DNA of 43,308 nt from Nitrospirota bacterium (GTDB lineage: Bacteria; Nitrospirota; Nitrospiria; Nitrospirales; Nitrospiraceae): assembly GCA_026387615.1 (NCBI GenBank), contig JAPLLI010000032.1, positions 1 through 43,308 of the forward strand, given 5' to 3'. The notes under the pieces are model-generated. The model searched no databases, was not told the DNA's origin, and saw only the letters and a list, made by a program, of their open reading frames with translations. Positions 1-8,624 of this stretch are shown piece after piece; position 1 is the stretch's first letter; every line of letters begins with the position of its first letter. The position numbers and the translations under genes are program-made.

Positions 1-2424
1 CATCTCGATTGTGGCAAGCTCGCTCATCGGGATCAGGGCGCCGGAAGCCGATTGTACCCGGATCTCCCCGATGGCGCCGATACTGTTGCGGGAAACTTCA
101 GGAAACCGCAGCGTCAGTTGAAAGCGCCGCTCCCCTTCGTAGACCTGCGTGGCCACCTTGCCGCCGATGGCGACAGTGATGATCTCCTGCACATCGGCTA
201 CGTTGATCCCGTAGCGGGCAATTTTCTGCCGATCGATATCGACCGTCAGGTAGGGTTGGCCGGCGATCTGCTCGACTTTGATATCTTTGACCCCCTGGAC
301 CTGCTGCATCAACGAGGCAATCTCTTCCGCCTTGTCGTGCAACACATCGAGATCCTCCCCGAAGAGCTTGATCGCACATTCCGTCCTGATGCCGGAGATC
401 AGATCATCCACCCGCTCTTGAATCGGCTGGCTCATGAGGACCGAAATGCCGGGTATCTCCGCCAACTTCCGTCTGATGGCATCGGTGATCGAGGCTTGGG
501 TCTGGCCGGCCTTCCAACTGCTCCGGTCGGACAGAGTGATGATGGGGTCGCTCTCGTTCATTTCCTCAGGCCCAGAAGCAATGTCCGGACGCCCGATCTT
601 GCTCACAGTGCGCATCACCTCCGGAAGCTCCAACATGGCTTTCTGGGCTTTCTTCTCCATCTCGATAGATTCCGACATCGAGACACTGGGAAGGCGCACG
701 ATCTGAGGCGTGAGAGCCCCTTCCTCCAAAATGGGGATGAACTCACGCCCCATGAGCGGGACAAGGAGGAAGCTGAGAAGCACGAGCGCCGTCGAGGCGA
801 CGAGCACGAGGCTGCGATGCCGGAGCGTCCAGGTGAGCACCGGCAGATACCGCCCCTTCATCCAGCGCGTCAGGCGCGTCTCCTCCGGATGGTCCCCGCG
901 CAACATCACGGCCGCCAGGACAGGCGAGAGCGTGAGCGTGACCACCACCGAGGCCAAGAGCGCGATCACCAGCGTGTAGGCCAGCGGCGCAAACATCTTC
1001 CCTTCCATGCCGTGGAGCGTCATGAGCGGCAGGAAAACGACACTGATGATGAGAATGCCGAAGAGAATCGGCCGGCCGACTTCTTTCGTGGCCTGAAGGA
1101 TCACCTCCGACGTGCTCTTCCGCGCCGGGCCATGGTTCTGCGCCAGGTGCCGATAGACGTTTTCCACCACGACCAGCGACCCGTCCGCGATCTCGCCGAT
1201 GGCGATAGCCAACCCGCCGAGCGTCATCAAGTTGGCCGAGAGCCCGAACCGTTCCATCACGATGAACGTAATCAGCGGCGTGACAATCAACGTGGCCGTC
1301 ACCACGACAGCGCTCCGCACATGGCCCAGGAAGAAAAAGAACACGAAGACGACCAGCACGATTCCTTCGATTAAGGCATTGCGCACAGTATGGATCGCCG
1401 CATTGATCAGCTCGATGCGGTCATAGAAGGGCAGGATCTTCGTGCCGGCCTGGAGGAGATGATTCTGTTGCAGATCTTCCATCTTCGCCTTGACCGCTTC
1501 GACCACCTGACGCGCATTGCCCCCGCGGAGCATGAGCACCGTGCCGGCCACGACCTCCCGCTCGCCGTTGAGCACCACCGCCCCATGGCGAACGGCATGG
1601 CCGATACGGACCTCCGCCACATCGCGGACGAAGACCGGTGTGCCGCCGGACTCCTTGACGATGATGGACTCGATATCGCTCAGGGTCTTGATCAGGCCCA
1701 GCCCTCGGACGATCGCTCGCTCGGAATGGCGCTCCAGCACATTACCGCCGGCATTGGCATTGTTCTTCGCCACCGCCCCGTAGATATCGTGGAGCGTCAG
1801 GTCAAACTTGCGGAGCTTGGCCGGATCGACCAGAACTTGATACTGCTTCACGAACCCGCCCATGCCGTTCACATCGATCACGCCCGGCACGCTCTTGAGC
1901 AGAGGACGCAGTATCCAATCCTGCAGCGTACGCTGATCCGTCAGCTCCGCCTCGGCAAGCTGGGGATCGGTCGCTGCCGCTTGGGGCCCTTCCACATAAT
2001 ATTGATAGACTTCGCCGAGCCCGGTACTCACGGGGGCCATCACCGGATCCAGCCCCTCGGGCAAGCGCTCTTTCGCCGCTATCATCCGCTCGAGCACCAA
2101 CTGGCGGGCAAAGTAGATATCGACGTCGTCCTTGAACACGACCGTGATCTGAGAGAGGGCGAATTTGGACAGGGATCGAATCTCCGCTAACCCGGGCAGG
2201 CCCGTCATCTGGAGTTCGAGCGGATAGGTGATGAATCGCTCGACTTCGACCGGCGAGAGACCCGGCGCGTCGGTCAGGACCTGCACCTGGATATTGGTCA
2301 CGTCGGGGTAGGCGTCGATCGGGATGGACTGAAAAGCAAAGACGCCGGCGACGGATAGGAGGCAGGTCAGGCCCAGGACCAGGATCCGTTGCCGCAGCGA
2401 GAATTCCAAAAGCGAAGCGATCAT
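1..2424 (-). CDS. CzcA/CusA-family heavy-metal RND efflux pump, C-terminus beyond window
   Basis: The frame is open for 808 codons from ATG at 2424 to the window edge, so the stop and the last part of the pump are missing. The N-terminus (first helix ending near SVAGVFAFQSIPIDAYPD) and the porter-domain text are typical of heavy-metal-efflux RND permeases. These are inner-membrane proton antiporters that export Cu/Ag or Co/Zn/Cd through a tripartite complex. The proton-relay helix region reads GEIADGSLVVVEN with the conserved Asp at residue 414, close to its place in CusA. The start overlaps the stop of the adaptor gene by 4 bp (ATGA), so the two are translationally coupled. Metal specificity cannot be read from the sequence. 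No outer-membrane channel gene is visible; it could lie beyond position 1. Confidence 0.93.
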   Translation of the reverse strand, partial: MIASLLEFSLRQRILVLGLTCLLSVAGVFAFQSIPIDAYPDVTNIQVQVLTDAPGLSPVEVERFITYPLELQMTGLPGLAEIRSLSKFALSQITVVFKDDVDIYFARQLVLERMIAAKERLPEGLDPVMAPVSTGLGEVYQYYVEGPQAAATDPQLAEAELTDQRTLQDWILRPLLKSVPGVIDVNGMGGFVKQYQVLVDPAKLRKFDLTLHDIYGAVAKNNANAGGNVLERHSERAIVRGLGLIKTLSDIESIIVKESGGTPVFVRDVAEVRIGHAVRHGAVVLNGEREVVAGTVLMLRGGNARQVVEAVKAKMEDLQQNHLLQAGTKILPFYDRIELINAAIHTVRNALIEGIVLVVFVFFFFLGHVRSAVVVTATLIVTPLITFIVMERFGLSANLMTLGGLAIAIGEIADGSLVVVENVYRHLAQNHGPARKSTSEVILQATKEVGRPILFGILIISVVFLPLMTLHGMEGKMFAPLAYTLVIALLASVVVTLTLSPVLAAVMLRGDHPEETRLTRWMKGRYLPVLTWTLRHRSLVLVASTALVLLSFLLVPLMGREFIPILEEGALTPQIVRLPSVSMSESIEMEKKAQKAMLELPEVMRTVSKIGRPDIASGPEEMNESDPIITLSDRSSWKAGQTQASITDAIRRKLAEIPGISVLMSQPIQERVDDLISGIRTECAIKLFGEDLDVLHDKAEEIASLMQQVQGVKDIKVEQIAGQPYLTVDIDRQKIARYGINVADVQEIITVAIGGKVATQVYEGERRFQLTLRFPEVSRNSIGAIGEIRVQSASGALIPMSELATIEM

Positions 2425-3599
2425 GGTGTAGGCTCGATCTTATGCCGTTCCATCTCAGACTTGAGGACAAACGATCCCTTCGTCACGACCGGCTCGCCCT
2501 CGCGCACCCCCTCCAGCACCGTCACCACCTCTCCCTGCTCGTGGCCCAACTTGACCATCCGTATTTCGAATTCGTTCGCTTCTTTTCGGACAAAGAGTAT
2601 TTTCCCAGCCGGCCCATTCTGAACTGCCGCGAGCGGCACAGTCAGCGCATCCGGGGTCGGTGCTGCATAGACACGGACTGTGGCAAACATTTCCGGTTTC
2701 AACAGCCGATCGGGGTTCGGCACCGTCACCCGCAGGCGCATCGTGCGGGTGGCCGGATCGAGCACATCGCTGATGTAGGTGATCGTGCCGGGAAAGATGG
2801 CGTGGGGATAGGCGGACACGACAACATCGACCCTCTGCTCCTTGCGGATATGCTGCACGTCCTTCTCCGGCACATTGCCGACCACCCACACATCCGAAAG
2901 ATCCGCCACGGTAAAGAACTTCTGGTTGGTTTCGACCACCTCGCCCCTGGTGATATTGCGCATGATGACCCGGCCGTCGAACGGGGCGCGCAAGGGCACG
3001 TCTGCCTTGATCGTATGTTCGCGATCCAGCCGCTCGATCTCCAGCCTGGGCACCCCGAGCAGTTCCAGCCGATTCTTCGTTTCGCGAGCCTCGGCCCGCG
3101 CCGTTTTCATCTCTGCCTCGCGCCGCTGCAACTCGGCCAGGCTCACCGCCTTATGTTCATGCAGATCCCTGGCTCGCTCATAGGCCAGTTCCGCTTCGTG
3201 CAGTTTGGCACCGGCCTTTAAGTAGGCCCCCTCCGCCACGCCGAGGTCCGTACTATGGAGCAGGGCCAACAGGGTGTCTTTTTTCACATCTTGACCGACA
3301 TCCACATGGACCTTCACCACCCGGCCCCTGATAAGCGTGGTCACCTCGGCCAGTTCATTTTCGTTGGATTGAACAGTGGCAGGAAATTCTCGAGGCGCTG
3401 GCAGCTGCCCACGGGTTACCGGCGCAACCTCGATGGCCGTCCGCCCAAGCTCTTCAGGCGTGAGGCGCAATAAACCACCAGTCTCACTTGCTGGCGCCTG
3501 CTTAACCTCAGGCGCTGGCTCAGGAGTTCTTTCACAAGCAACCAATCCAGCTGAAATCACGGTGACGAAGAACAGGAAGGGGGCGAATTTTTTCAGCAT
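2421..3599 (-). CDS. RND efflux periplasmic adaptor lipoprotein (CusB/HlyD family)
   Basis: This 392-residue membrane-fusion protein would link the CzcA/CusA pump to an outer-membrane channel. The start at 3599 gives MLKKFAPF, a hydrophobic stretch and a lipobox LVAC with Cys22, so it is probably a lipoprotein. An open frame continues upstream to 3653, but those 18 residues would bury the signal. After a short Pro-rich linker come the barrel-sandwich half (IRGRVVKVHVDVGQDVKKD), a coiled-coil hairpin rich in Ala/Glu/Arg near residues 110-175, and the second lipoyl and beta-barrel parts (PLRAPFDGRVIMRNITRGEV). No His-rich metal-binding extension is seen. It overlaps the pump gene by 4 bp and is the first gene of that pair. 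The start codon lies inside a copy of a repeat end that occurs again at 23156-23171. Confidence 0.92.
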   Translation of the reverse strand: MLKKFAPFLFFVTVISAGLVACERTPEPAPEVKQAPASETGGLLRLTPEELGRTAIEVAPVTRGQLPAPREFPATVQSNENELAEVTTLIRGRVVKVHVDVGQDVKKDTLLALLHSTDLGVAEGAYLKAGAKLHEAELAYERARDLHEHKAVSLAELQRREAEMKTARAEARETKNRLELLGVPRLEIERLDREHTIKADVPLRAPFDGRVIMRNITRGEVVETNQKFFTVADLSDVWVVGNVPEKDVQHIRKEQRVDVVVSAYPHAIFPGTITYISDVLDPATRTMRLRVTVPNPDRLLKPEMFATVRVYAAPTPDALTVPLAAVQNGPAGKILFVRKEANEFEIRMVKLGHEQGEVVTVLEGVREGEPVVTKGSFVLKSEMERHKIEPTP

Positions 3600-3715
3600 T
3601 CTGCTCAGAACTCCTGGCCTCATAGTCCTAGTACTCCATGAAAGATCCAGCATGAGACATGCCGCGCGAAACTCGTGATTTCCTGGAAGAAAATAGATGA
3701 CCTAGAAGCCTTTTG

Positions 3716-3740
3716 CCACGGTGCAGAAAAAAGACCGTGG
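3716..3740. repeat. Perfect 7-bp inverted repeat downstream of the DUF2238 pair
   Basis: CCACGGT (3716-3722) and ACCGTGG (3734-3740) flank an 11-nt loop that holds a run of six A (T on the minus strand). It lies between the end of the DUF2238 genes and the start of the efflux pair, all on the minus strand. There is no U-run after the stem in either direction, so a classic terminator is not supported. An operator for the efflux operon or a simple mRNA hairpin is possible. Confidence 0.4.
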
Positions 3741-3815
3741 TGAAATGCGACAGAGTAGGAGGAGCGGCAACGAAGGGGCAGGAGCCGATTGCCAAGTGGA
3801 AGGGATGAGCTTCTG

Positions 3816-4466
3816 CTAGTGAACGTTGCGCTTCCGACTAGGAAACTTGGACATCACGAAGGAGCCGCCGATCGTAAGCAGCGCGCCAGTGAAGGCCGCC
3901 GCCATGTCCTTCTGCGCATCCCATTCGTCACCCTGCGCCCCAAGATAGGTGCTCCCCAATTCTGGGCTCACACAGCTCGCGACCACCGCTTCCGCAATTT
4001 CAAAAAATCCGCTCTGGGCCAAGATGACCGAGATGGACAGGAACGGAGCCCAGAATCCCCGTACCCCGGCCCGACGCACAAGCAGTTCACGAACGGGATA
4101 GGCCAACAGGGCGCCATAGGCGAAATGGGCAATGCGATCGAAGGGATTGCGACTCAAGACAAGAAGGTCTTTGAGCCAAAAGCCGAAGGGCACTTCAGCG
4201 TACGTATAGTGCGCGCCGATGGCATGGAGCGTCAGGAACAGACCGATAAGACCGTAGGAGGTCACGGAAAACTGGAAGCGCCGGTACGTCAGGATCAAGA
4301 TGACGACAAGGGTCAGCGAGAGCAGATTTTCCAGCAGCCAATCGCGCCGATCGACCGGTGAGAAAGCCAACCAGCTCCAGAACAGCCCGTAGAACAGCAA
4401 CAGTCCTAGCAGCAGGCGCCCGCTTCCCCCTCGCGCCCCGCTCCTGTCCATGACGTTGTCTCTCAT
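3816..4466 (-). CDS. DUF2238 membrane protein (YjdF-like), copy 2
   Basis: This polytopic inner-membrane protein has about 216 residues and five or six hydrophobic helices. The conserved family text is clear: HAIGAHYTYAEVPFGFWLKD, RNPFDRIAHFAYGALLAYP, FFEIAEAV and TYLGAQGDEWDAQKDMAAA. The His, Glu and Asp residues inside these membrane-proximal motifs could be catalytic or metal-binding, but the family function is not established. The start at 4466 lies one base after the upstream paralogue's stop. An alternative ATG at 4451 (MDRSG) has a purine-rich stretch in front of it. It is a tandem paralogue of the next gene, and the two are almost certainly cotranscribed. Confidence 0.85.
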   Translation of the reverse strand: MRDNVMDRSGARGGSGRLLLGLLLFYGLFWSWLAFSPVDRRDWLLENLLSLTLVVILILTYRRFQFSVTSYGLIGLFLTLHAIGAHYTYAEVPFGFWLKDLLVLSRNPFDRIAHFAYGALLAYPVRELLVRRAGVRGFWAPFLSISVILAQSGFFEIAEAVVASCVSPELGSTYLGAQGDEWDAQKDMAAAFTGALLTIGGSFVMSKFPSRKRNVH

Positions 4467-4467
4467 G

Positions 4468-5109
4468 TCAGGCTGATTCGGAGGCGATCGACTGAAACTG
4501 ACAGTCGTCAGGCCTGCGCAGGCGACGCGCGATCATGAGCAGCGTCACGCAGAACAGCGCGCCATAGAACGCCGCGGCGATGTCTTTCTGGGCATCCCAC
4601 ACATCCCCCTGAGAACCCAGATAGGTGATACCCAGCTCCGGGTGCACGGAACTCGCGACCCAGAACTCGATAATTTCCCAAAGGCCGCTCAACCCCAGGA
4701 CGGTCATGACCGGCAGATAATAGAGCAGCCAGCCTCGCGCATGGGCCAGCAGCCTGAAGGCCTCCTCCATCGGATAGGCCAGGAGGAAGCCGAAGCTAAA
4801 ATGCACGACGCGATCGAAATGATTCCGCCCGAGGTGCCACGATTGATCCATCCAGGCGCCGATCGGCACCTCCGCATAGGTGTACCGCACCCCGATCGTA
4901 TGGAGGCTCAGAAACATGGTGATCAAGACGTACGAAGCCGTCGAGAGGGGCAGCCACCGGTGCAGGACAATCAATCCCGCCACCAGCAACGCCGGAAGGA
5001 TACTGGCGATAGCCCAGAACTCCCGATCCACCGGGCTATACGCGGTCCAGCCGGACAGGACCAGGTACCAGGCCAGCAGGCCCCATAACAGCGACTTGTT
5101 CTGAGCCAT
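4468..5109 (-). CDS. DUF2238 membrane protein (YjdF-like), copy 1
   Basis: This 213-residue membrane protein is paralogous to its downstream neighbour. The shared segments are YSPVDR near the N-terminus, HTIGVRYTYAEVPIGAW, RNHFDRVVHFSFGFLLAYP, LWEIIEFWVAS and TYLGSQGDVWDAQKDIAAAF. A good ribosome-binding site (AGGAGG, 7 nt before the ATG) supports the start at 5109. The C-terminus turns into a short basic, cytoplasmic-looking tail. The role is unknown. The gene pair sits between metal efflux and a PH-like membrane protein, and this context does not suggest a substrate. Confidence 0.87.
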   Translation of the reverse strand: MAQNKSLLWGLLAWYLVLSGWTAYSPVDREFWAIASILPALLVAGLIVLHRWLPLSTASYVLITMFLSLHTIGVRYTYAEVPIGAWMDQSWHLGRNHFDRVVHFSFGFLLAYPMEEAFRLLAHARGWLLYYLPVMTVLGLSGLWEIIEFWVASSVHPELGITYLGSQGDVWDAQKDIAAAFYGALFCVTLLMIARRLRRPDDCQFQSIASESA

Positions 5110-5292
5110 CCCTGCGCCTCCTGAAATCCTATTGTCGGTCTTCGATGCCCATTCCCTGCACGCGCCTCGATTACTCTACAAGGGAACCTCCCTACGTTCA
5201 AGCGCCGAGAGATAACGGCGACCGTTTTCGCGAATATCTGACGCTGGGCAAACAAGACTGCGATCCAGAGCCGGCGCTTACAGCGATATCGC

Positions 5293-5775
5293 CTAATGAC
5301 TAAGCGCCGAATGGCCCCTCGGCAGCAGCGCTTCAATACGGGTCTTGAGAACCTCCGGCTCGCTGACTCCGCGGAGAGACAGGAGCCGGTCCCCACTTAC
5401 AGCATGGAGGACGACTGTGCCGATGCCCAGGAACTGGGCGAGGGGACCCTGCATGATGGCGACTTCGCGAATATCGCTGATCGCCATGGTGTGAATCTCC
5501 CGGCCTGTGTACCAGTTCTTCACGATCACGCGCTGTGAGGTCAGCCGGTACTGAGCCCAATGACGCAGAACGGCGGCCACGACCAGGAGGATGGCAGCAC
5601 CGGCGAGCCACACTTCTCCTCCGACCACCCCAAACTGCAAAAATATCCAACCACGCAACCCGGTGATCAGGCTCAAGAAGTAGAGCCACGTGAACTGGCT
5701 CCATGCAGGATAGGCGCGCCACCGCTCCGTCTCCCCGGCCATCAGCGGCCCTGCCGTTTCGTCCGATGTGACCAT
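5293..5775 (-). CDS. Small membrane protein with bacterial PH-like domain
   Basis: About 160 residues. Two transmembrane helices (near residues 27-75) are followed by a segment typical of bacterial PH (bPH2/DUF304-like) domains: YRLTSQRVIVKNWYTGREI, then IREVAIMQGPLAQFLGIGTV and a C-terminal helix. Such proteins sit in the inner membrane with a small cytoplasmic beta-sandwich; their ligands are mostly unknown. The frame is open up to 5898, but that start would overlap the upstream gene by 50 bp and add a non-conserved, non-hydrophobic leader. ATG 5775 is therefore preferred, although no strong ribosome-binding site is seen. It follows the oxidoreductase gene on the same strand. Confidence 0.72.
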   Translation of the reverse strand: MVTSDETAGPLMAGETERWRAYPAWSQFTWLYFLSLITGLRGWIFLQFGVVGGEVWLAGAAILLVVAAVLRHWAQYRLTSQRVIVKNWYTGREIHTMAISDIREVAIMQGPLAQFLGIGTVVLHAVSGDRLLSLRGVSEPEVLKTRIEALLPRGHSALSH

Positions 5776-5848
5776 GGGTTCGACCGACACCTTGCCATCC
5801 CGCGCAGAACCGACAGAGAAGAGAGACCGGCACCGATCGACTGGATCA

Positions 5849-6757
5849 TTACAGCCATTCCCGCTCAGCCTGCTTACGCTGCTCCCCCCACAAGGCACTG
5901 AGCCGCAGATCCAGAAATGAATGGGCGCCCGGTTTCAGGTAGGGCAACGAGCGGGCCGCCGCGAGCATCATCTGCGCCGTCAGCAGCGCTTCATCGAACC
6001 GCGCTTCGAGCAGAAACTGCTGATGGCCCAGACGCCCTGGCGTCCCTCGCCGTTCGAGCAAGACCCCGCGCCCCTCCTGTTCAAGGGCCGCGATATCCTC
6101 AACCGGAAACACCAGGGTCTCGTCGCCGAGAAAGAGCGGATCGGCGCGGATCGCCTCGCTCACCCGCTCGGCGTCGATCCCCTGTTCCAGCTCCACATAG
6201 ACATAACGCTGCCGCCTGCCGTCCGTCGCACGCTGTTCGGTGCAGAGGGCTTCCTTGACGCCGGCAACCTGCCGGGCCATCGCCGTATGGTGGAGGTTGA
6301 CTCCGACGCGATGAGACGTCTCGTTAGAGCCGTCAGGAGCCAAGAGCGCAAAGAGGGACCGAACGAAGGACAAGGCCCCGGGATCCCAACCGGCGCCGAC
6401 AATGACGGGGACTTTGTGACGGAGGGCGAGCCGGTGCAGCTCCTCACGATGGGCCTGGAAGGCCTCGCCATGCAGGACGGAGGATTCGACGATGGGAATT
6501 TCATGTTGCACACATTCGTGCGCGGCATCCAAGACCTGTGGCAGAGGCACACAAAGAAGCGCGGCTTCTACCGTCTGCACTTGCGTCGCATGGGACACGA
6601 CCGGAATCGCCCTGAAGGGCTCGGGCAATGGCTGCGCCAAACTGTCCAGGCGTCGAACCACCGCCCCGAGAATAAGGTCCTGACTCTCGAGCAACAGGTC
6701 CGCACAGATCTTCCCCACTCTCCCGAAACCCACCACCGCCACACTCAATGGTTTCAT
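5849..6757 (-). CDS. Diaminopimelate dehydrogenase-like NAD(P)-dependent oxidoreductase, divergent
   Basis: About 302 residues. It starts with a Rossmann fold (VAVVGFGRVGKICADLL). The GWDPG motif near residue 125, the following SFVRSLFALL, the VAGVKEAL stretch and the RRQRYVYVEL segment follow the order found in meso-diaminopimelate D-dehydrogenase (Ddh). The Asn-Pro-Asp-Phe segment and the Tyr-Asp-Asn stretch that line the substrate site in Corynebacterium Ddh are not preserved, so the substrate may differ. The start at 6757 puts the Rossmann motif at the N-terminus as in the family; a further 53 upstream codons to 6916 look like leader. A GGAAGGG stretch lies 11 nt before this ATG. The neighbours give no lysine or peptidoglycan context. 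Confidence 0.7.
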   Translation of the reverse strand: MKPLSVAVVGFGRVGKICADLLLESQDLILGAVVRRLDSLAQPLPEPFRAIPVVSHATQVQTVEAALLCVPLPQVLDAAHECVQHEIPIVESSVLHGEAFQAHREELHRLALRHKVPVIVGAGWDPGALSFVRSLFALLAPDGSNETSHRVGVNLHHTAMARQVAGVKEALCTEQRATDGRRQRYVYVELEQGIDAERVSEAIRADPLFLGDETLVFPVEDIAALEQEGRGVLLERRGTPGRLGHQQFLLEARFDEALLTAQMMLAAARSLPYLKPGAHSFLDLRLSALWGEQRKQAEREWL

Positions 6758-7004
6758 GCTGCGTTGAGCCCTTCCCCCTGACACCGCTGTGATCCGTCCA
6801 ACAGGCGGCGCCTCCCGTTCTCGCTCTTCCGACAATCGGAGGCCTGCCACTTTTTGAATAACCGATGATAAGGGGACGTCACAGGAGAGAGTTCGATGAA
6901 CCGGCCCATTGACCAATCGCCCTCACCGGGTCAGGCAAGGCAGTGAGGCTGCGCCGATCATCGCTGGTTGACCGCAGGCCGCCGTCTGGCTTTTCAGCAC
7001 GTTC

Positions 7005-8399
7005 CTAACAAGAGCTCGGACGATCCGCTGCTTCAACCATACAGTCCGACGCATGGGGTTCAGATCCAGGACTGTAATCGAAACGGCACAACTGCTGCCT
7101 GAGCGGGATCAGTCGCTCAACCTGCCTGACAATGCTCTGGAGGGCCGCATGCGTGGAGGCATCCTCTGTCCGCTCCAACAGCAATTCAGCCTGCCCGAGG
7201 ATCACATTGAGCGGCGTCCCCATCTCTTGGGCCAATCCGGACACCTTCGCCTGGCAGGCCGTGAGTTGCGCCGCGAACATCAGATGTTCAGCCTGCCGCT
7301 GGGTTTTTTCTGCTACCTGTTTCTCCTGGGCAAGATCCATAGCCCTGCGCATCTCGCTCATGTCACGCCTGGCCGCCTCCACCCGGTCACAACCCTGCGT
7401 GAGGGATGCGCGCAACGCCACATCAAGATCAGAGAACACCACTTTCAGCAAGGCGCTCCAGACCGTCTGGTAGAAGCTGGGCCTCGTCCGAAAGGCGTCA
7501 CACAACAACGGCTGAAAGACCGTTAGAACCTGGGCGAAGGTGCGAAGGCGCCAGGCTGCGTCAAACCCCAACAACTCGCGAGAGTCTGCTGCCGGCGTTC
7601 CGCCTCTCCCGAGCGCCTTCGCGCGCACGTGATTCAACAGCGCACGCACACAATCTCGCTGCGCCCGTTTCATACGGACCACCTGAAGATCGTCCGACAA
7701 CAACCAGGCCATGTCGGGGTCGCTCACGAGGTGACGGGCCAGGACATCCAGAATTTGATCGAGGTGACGGGCGAACAACGGCTCCAACAAAGGAAGCGAA
7801 GCCTCCTCTTCCTGCGTGAGCCTCCTCCAATCGTCTGCTGAATGATTGCCGGCCTCCAACACCCGCTCCCCTCCAACACTCAAGCCTCGCAGCACCTGCT
7901 CTAGCTGATTCTGTAGCCTGCCACGGGGGGGAAGCGCCTGACGTCGATAGAGCTCAGGCTGATCCGGCCGCGCCTCGTCTCCCTCGGCAGCCGTCCAGTC
8001 CTTGCTCACCTCCAGCCCGATATAACAATCGCCGGCCAGCACATGCCGAATGGCTTGCGGCAGTTCGGCCACCGCGGACCGTTTCAGCAGATAGCCCCTG
8101 GCTCCCGCCTCGAAGGCCTGTGACACATAGACCGGCTCCCGATGGACCGTCAGAATAATCACCTTGCTCAGCGGAACGCAGGTCTGGAGCAGGCGAGTCG
8201 CATCAAGCCCGTTGAGCCCTGGCATCGAGATGTCCGAGAAAATCAGATCCGGCTTCAGCCGCTGCGCCGCTTCCACGAGCGCCTGACCGTCCATCACCGT
8301 GCCCACGACCTCACCCAGCCCGTCGGAGCCCAAGAGGTTCCGCAAGGTTTCCAGCACCTCTGGATGATCGTCGGCCAGCAAGATTCGTGGCTTCAGCAT
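7005..8399 (-). CDS. Response regulator: REC, globin-like sensor domain, degenerate HisKA segment
   Basis: 464 residues. Residues 1-125 are a complete receiver domain (acidic pair D10/D11, phospho-acceptor D56, T84, K106). Residues about 195-335 read like a protoglobin/globin-coupled-sensor fold: PLLEPLFARHLDQIL, HLVSDPDMAWLLSD, RMKRAQRDC and, later, RPSFYQTVWSALLKVVFSDL. The stretch that should carry the proximal heme His (residues 262-305) has no His, so heme binding is doubtful. Residues 388-398 (GLAQEMGTPLN) match the HisKA H-box, but Gln391 replaces the phospho-accepting His, and no ATPase domain follows. It may be a phosphorylation-controlled partner protein that senses by protein contact, like the non-heme globin part of RsbR. 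A three-box CTAG array and a candidate promoter lie just upstream. Confidence 0.8.
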   Translation of the reverse strand: MLKPRILLADDHPEVLETLRNLLGSDGLGEVVGTVMDGQALVEAAQRLKPDLIFSDISMPGLNGLDATRLLQTCVPLSKVIILTVHREPVYVSQAFEAGARGYLLKRSAVAELPQAIRHVLAGDCYIGLEVSKDWTAAEGDEARPDQPELYRRQALPPRGRLQNQLEQVLRGLSVGGERVLEAGNHSADDWRRLTQEEEASLPLLEPLFARHLDQILDVLARHLVSDPDMAWLLSDDLQVVRMKRAQRDCVRALLNHVRAKALGRGGTPAADSRELLGFDAAWRLRTFAQVLTVFQPLLCDAFRTRPSFYQTVWSALLKVVFSDLDVALRASLTQGCDRVEAARRDMSEMRRAMDLAQEKQVAEKTQRQAEHLMFAAQLTACQAKVSGLAQEMGTPLNVILGQAELLLERTEDASTHAALQSIVRQVERLIPLRQQLCRFDYSPGSEPHASDCMVEAADRPSSC

Positions 8400-8434
8400 G
8401 GTTACCAGCTATTATCCCTAGGAAATATGCAGAT

Positions 8435-8501
8435 ATCGTAGGCGTCTTGAGGGGAGAGTGAAACTAGGGACAACCCTAGCGCTGGAAAGCAATCCTACTA
8501 G
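8435..8501 (-). promoter_or_regulatory. Triple-CTAG array A with candidate promoter for the REC-globin gene
   Basis: Reading the minus strand, CTAG boxes start at 8501, 8479 and 8467, spaced 22 and 12 bp apart. The last two form the inverted pair CTAGGG-N4-CCCTAG. The third box runs straight into TTTCAC (8463-8458), and 17 bp further lies TACGAT (8440-8435), a plausible -35/-10 pair. Transcription would begin near 8428, about 30 nt before the ATG. The same spacing occurs at 15933-15970 and 17336-17373. The array is seen directly; the promoter assignment and an activator function are inferred. Confidence 0.6.
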
Positions 8502-8504
8502 AGG

Positions 8505-8612
8505 ACGACTGAACGATGAGCTATGAACGCAGAATGCTGAAGTGCCACCATTTCCTTGCTCATCATCCACCGCTCAGCGTTCATCGTTCAGCACTCAGCG
8601 TTTCCCGGCAGC
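8505..8612. repeat. Imperfect inverted word repeat downstream of the response regulator
   Basis: The left arm contains CTGAACGATGAGC and GCAGAATGCTGAA (8529-8541). The right arm repeats words such as CGTTCATCGTTCAGC and CTCAGCGTTTC. Related words recur at 23563-23601 and 28308-28333. The segment fills the gap between two minus-strand genes, on the 3' side of the LuxR-type regulator. It looks like a REP-type extragenic element able to form a long imperfect hairpin. Confidence 0.5.
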
Positions 8613-8624
8613 GGGCTTTTCAGA

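Noticed and set aside
52-1374. 440-codon open frame on the plus strand and a 266-codon frame at 1390-2190
   Set aside because: Both are antisense to the RND pump, whose minus-strand frame is open to the window edge and shows clear family motifs.
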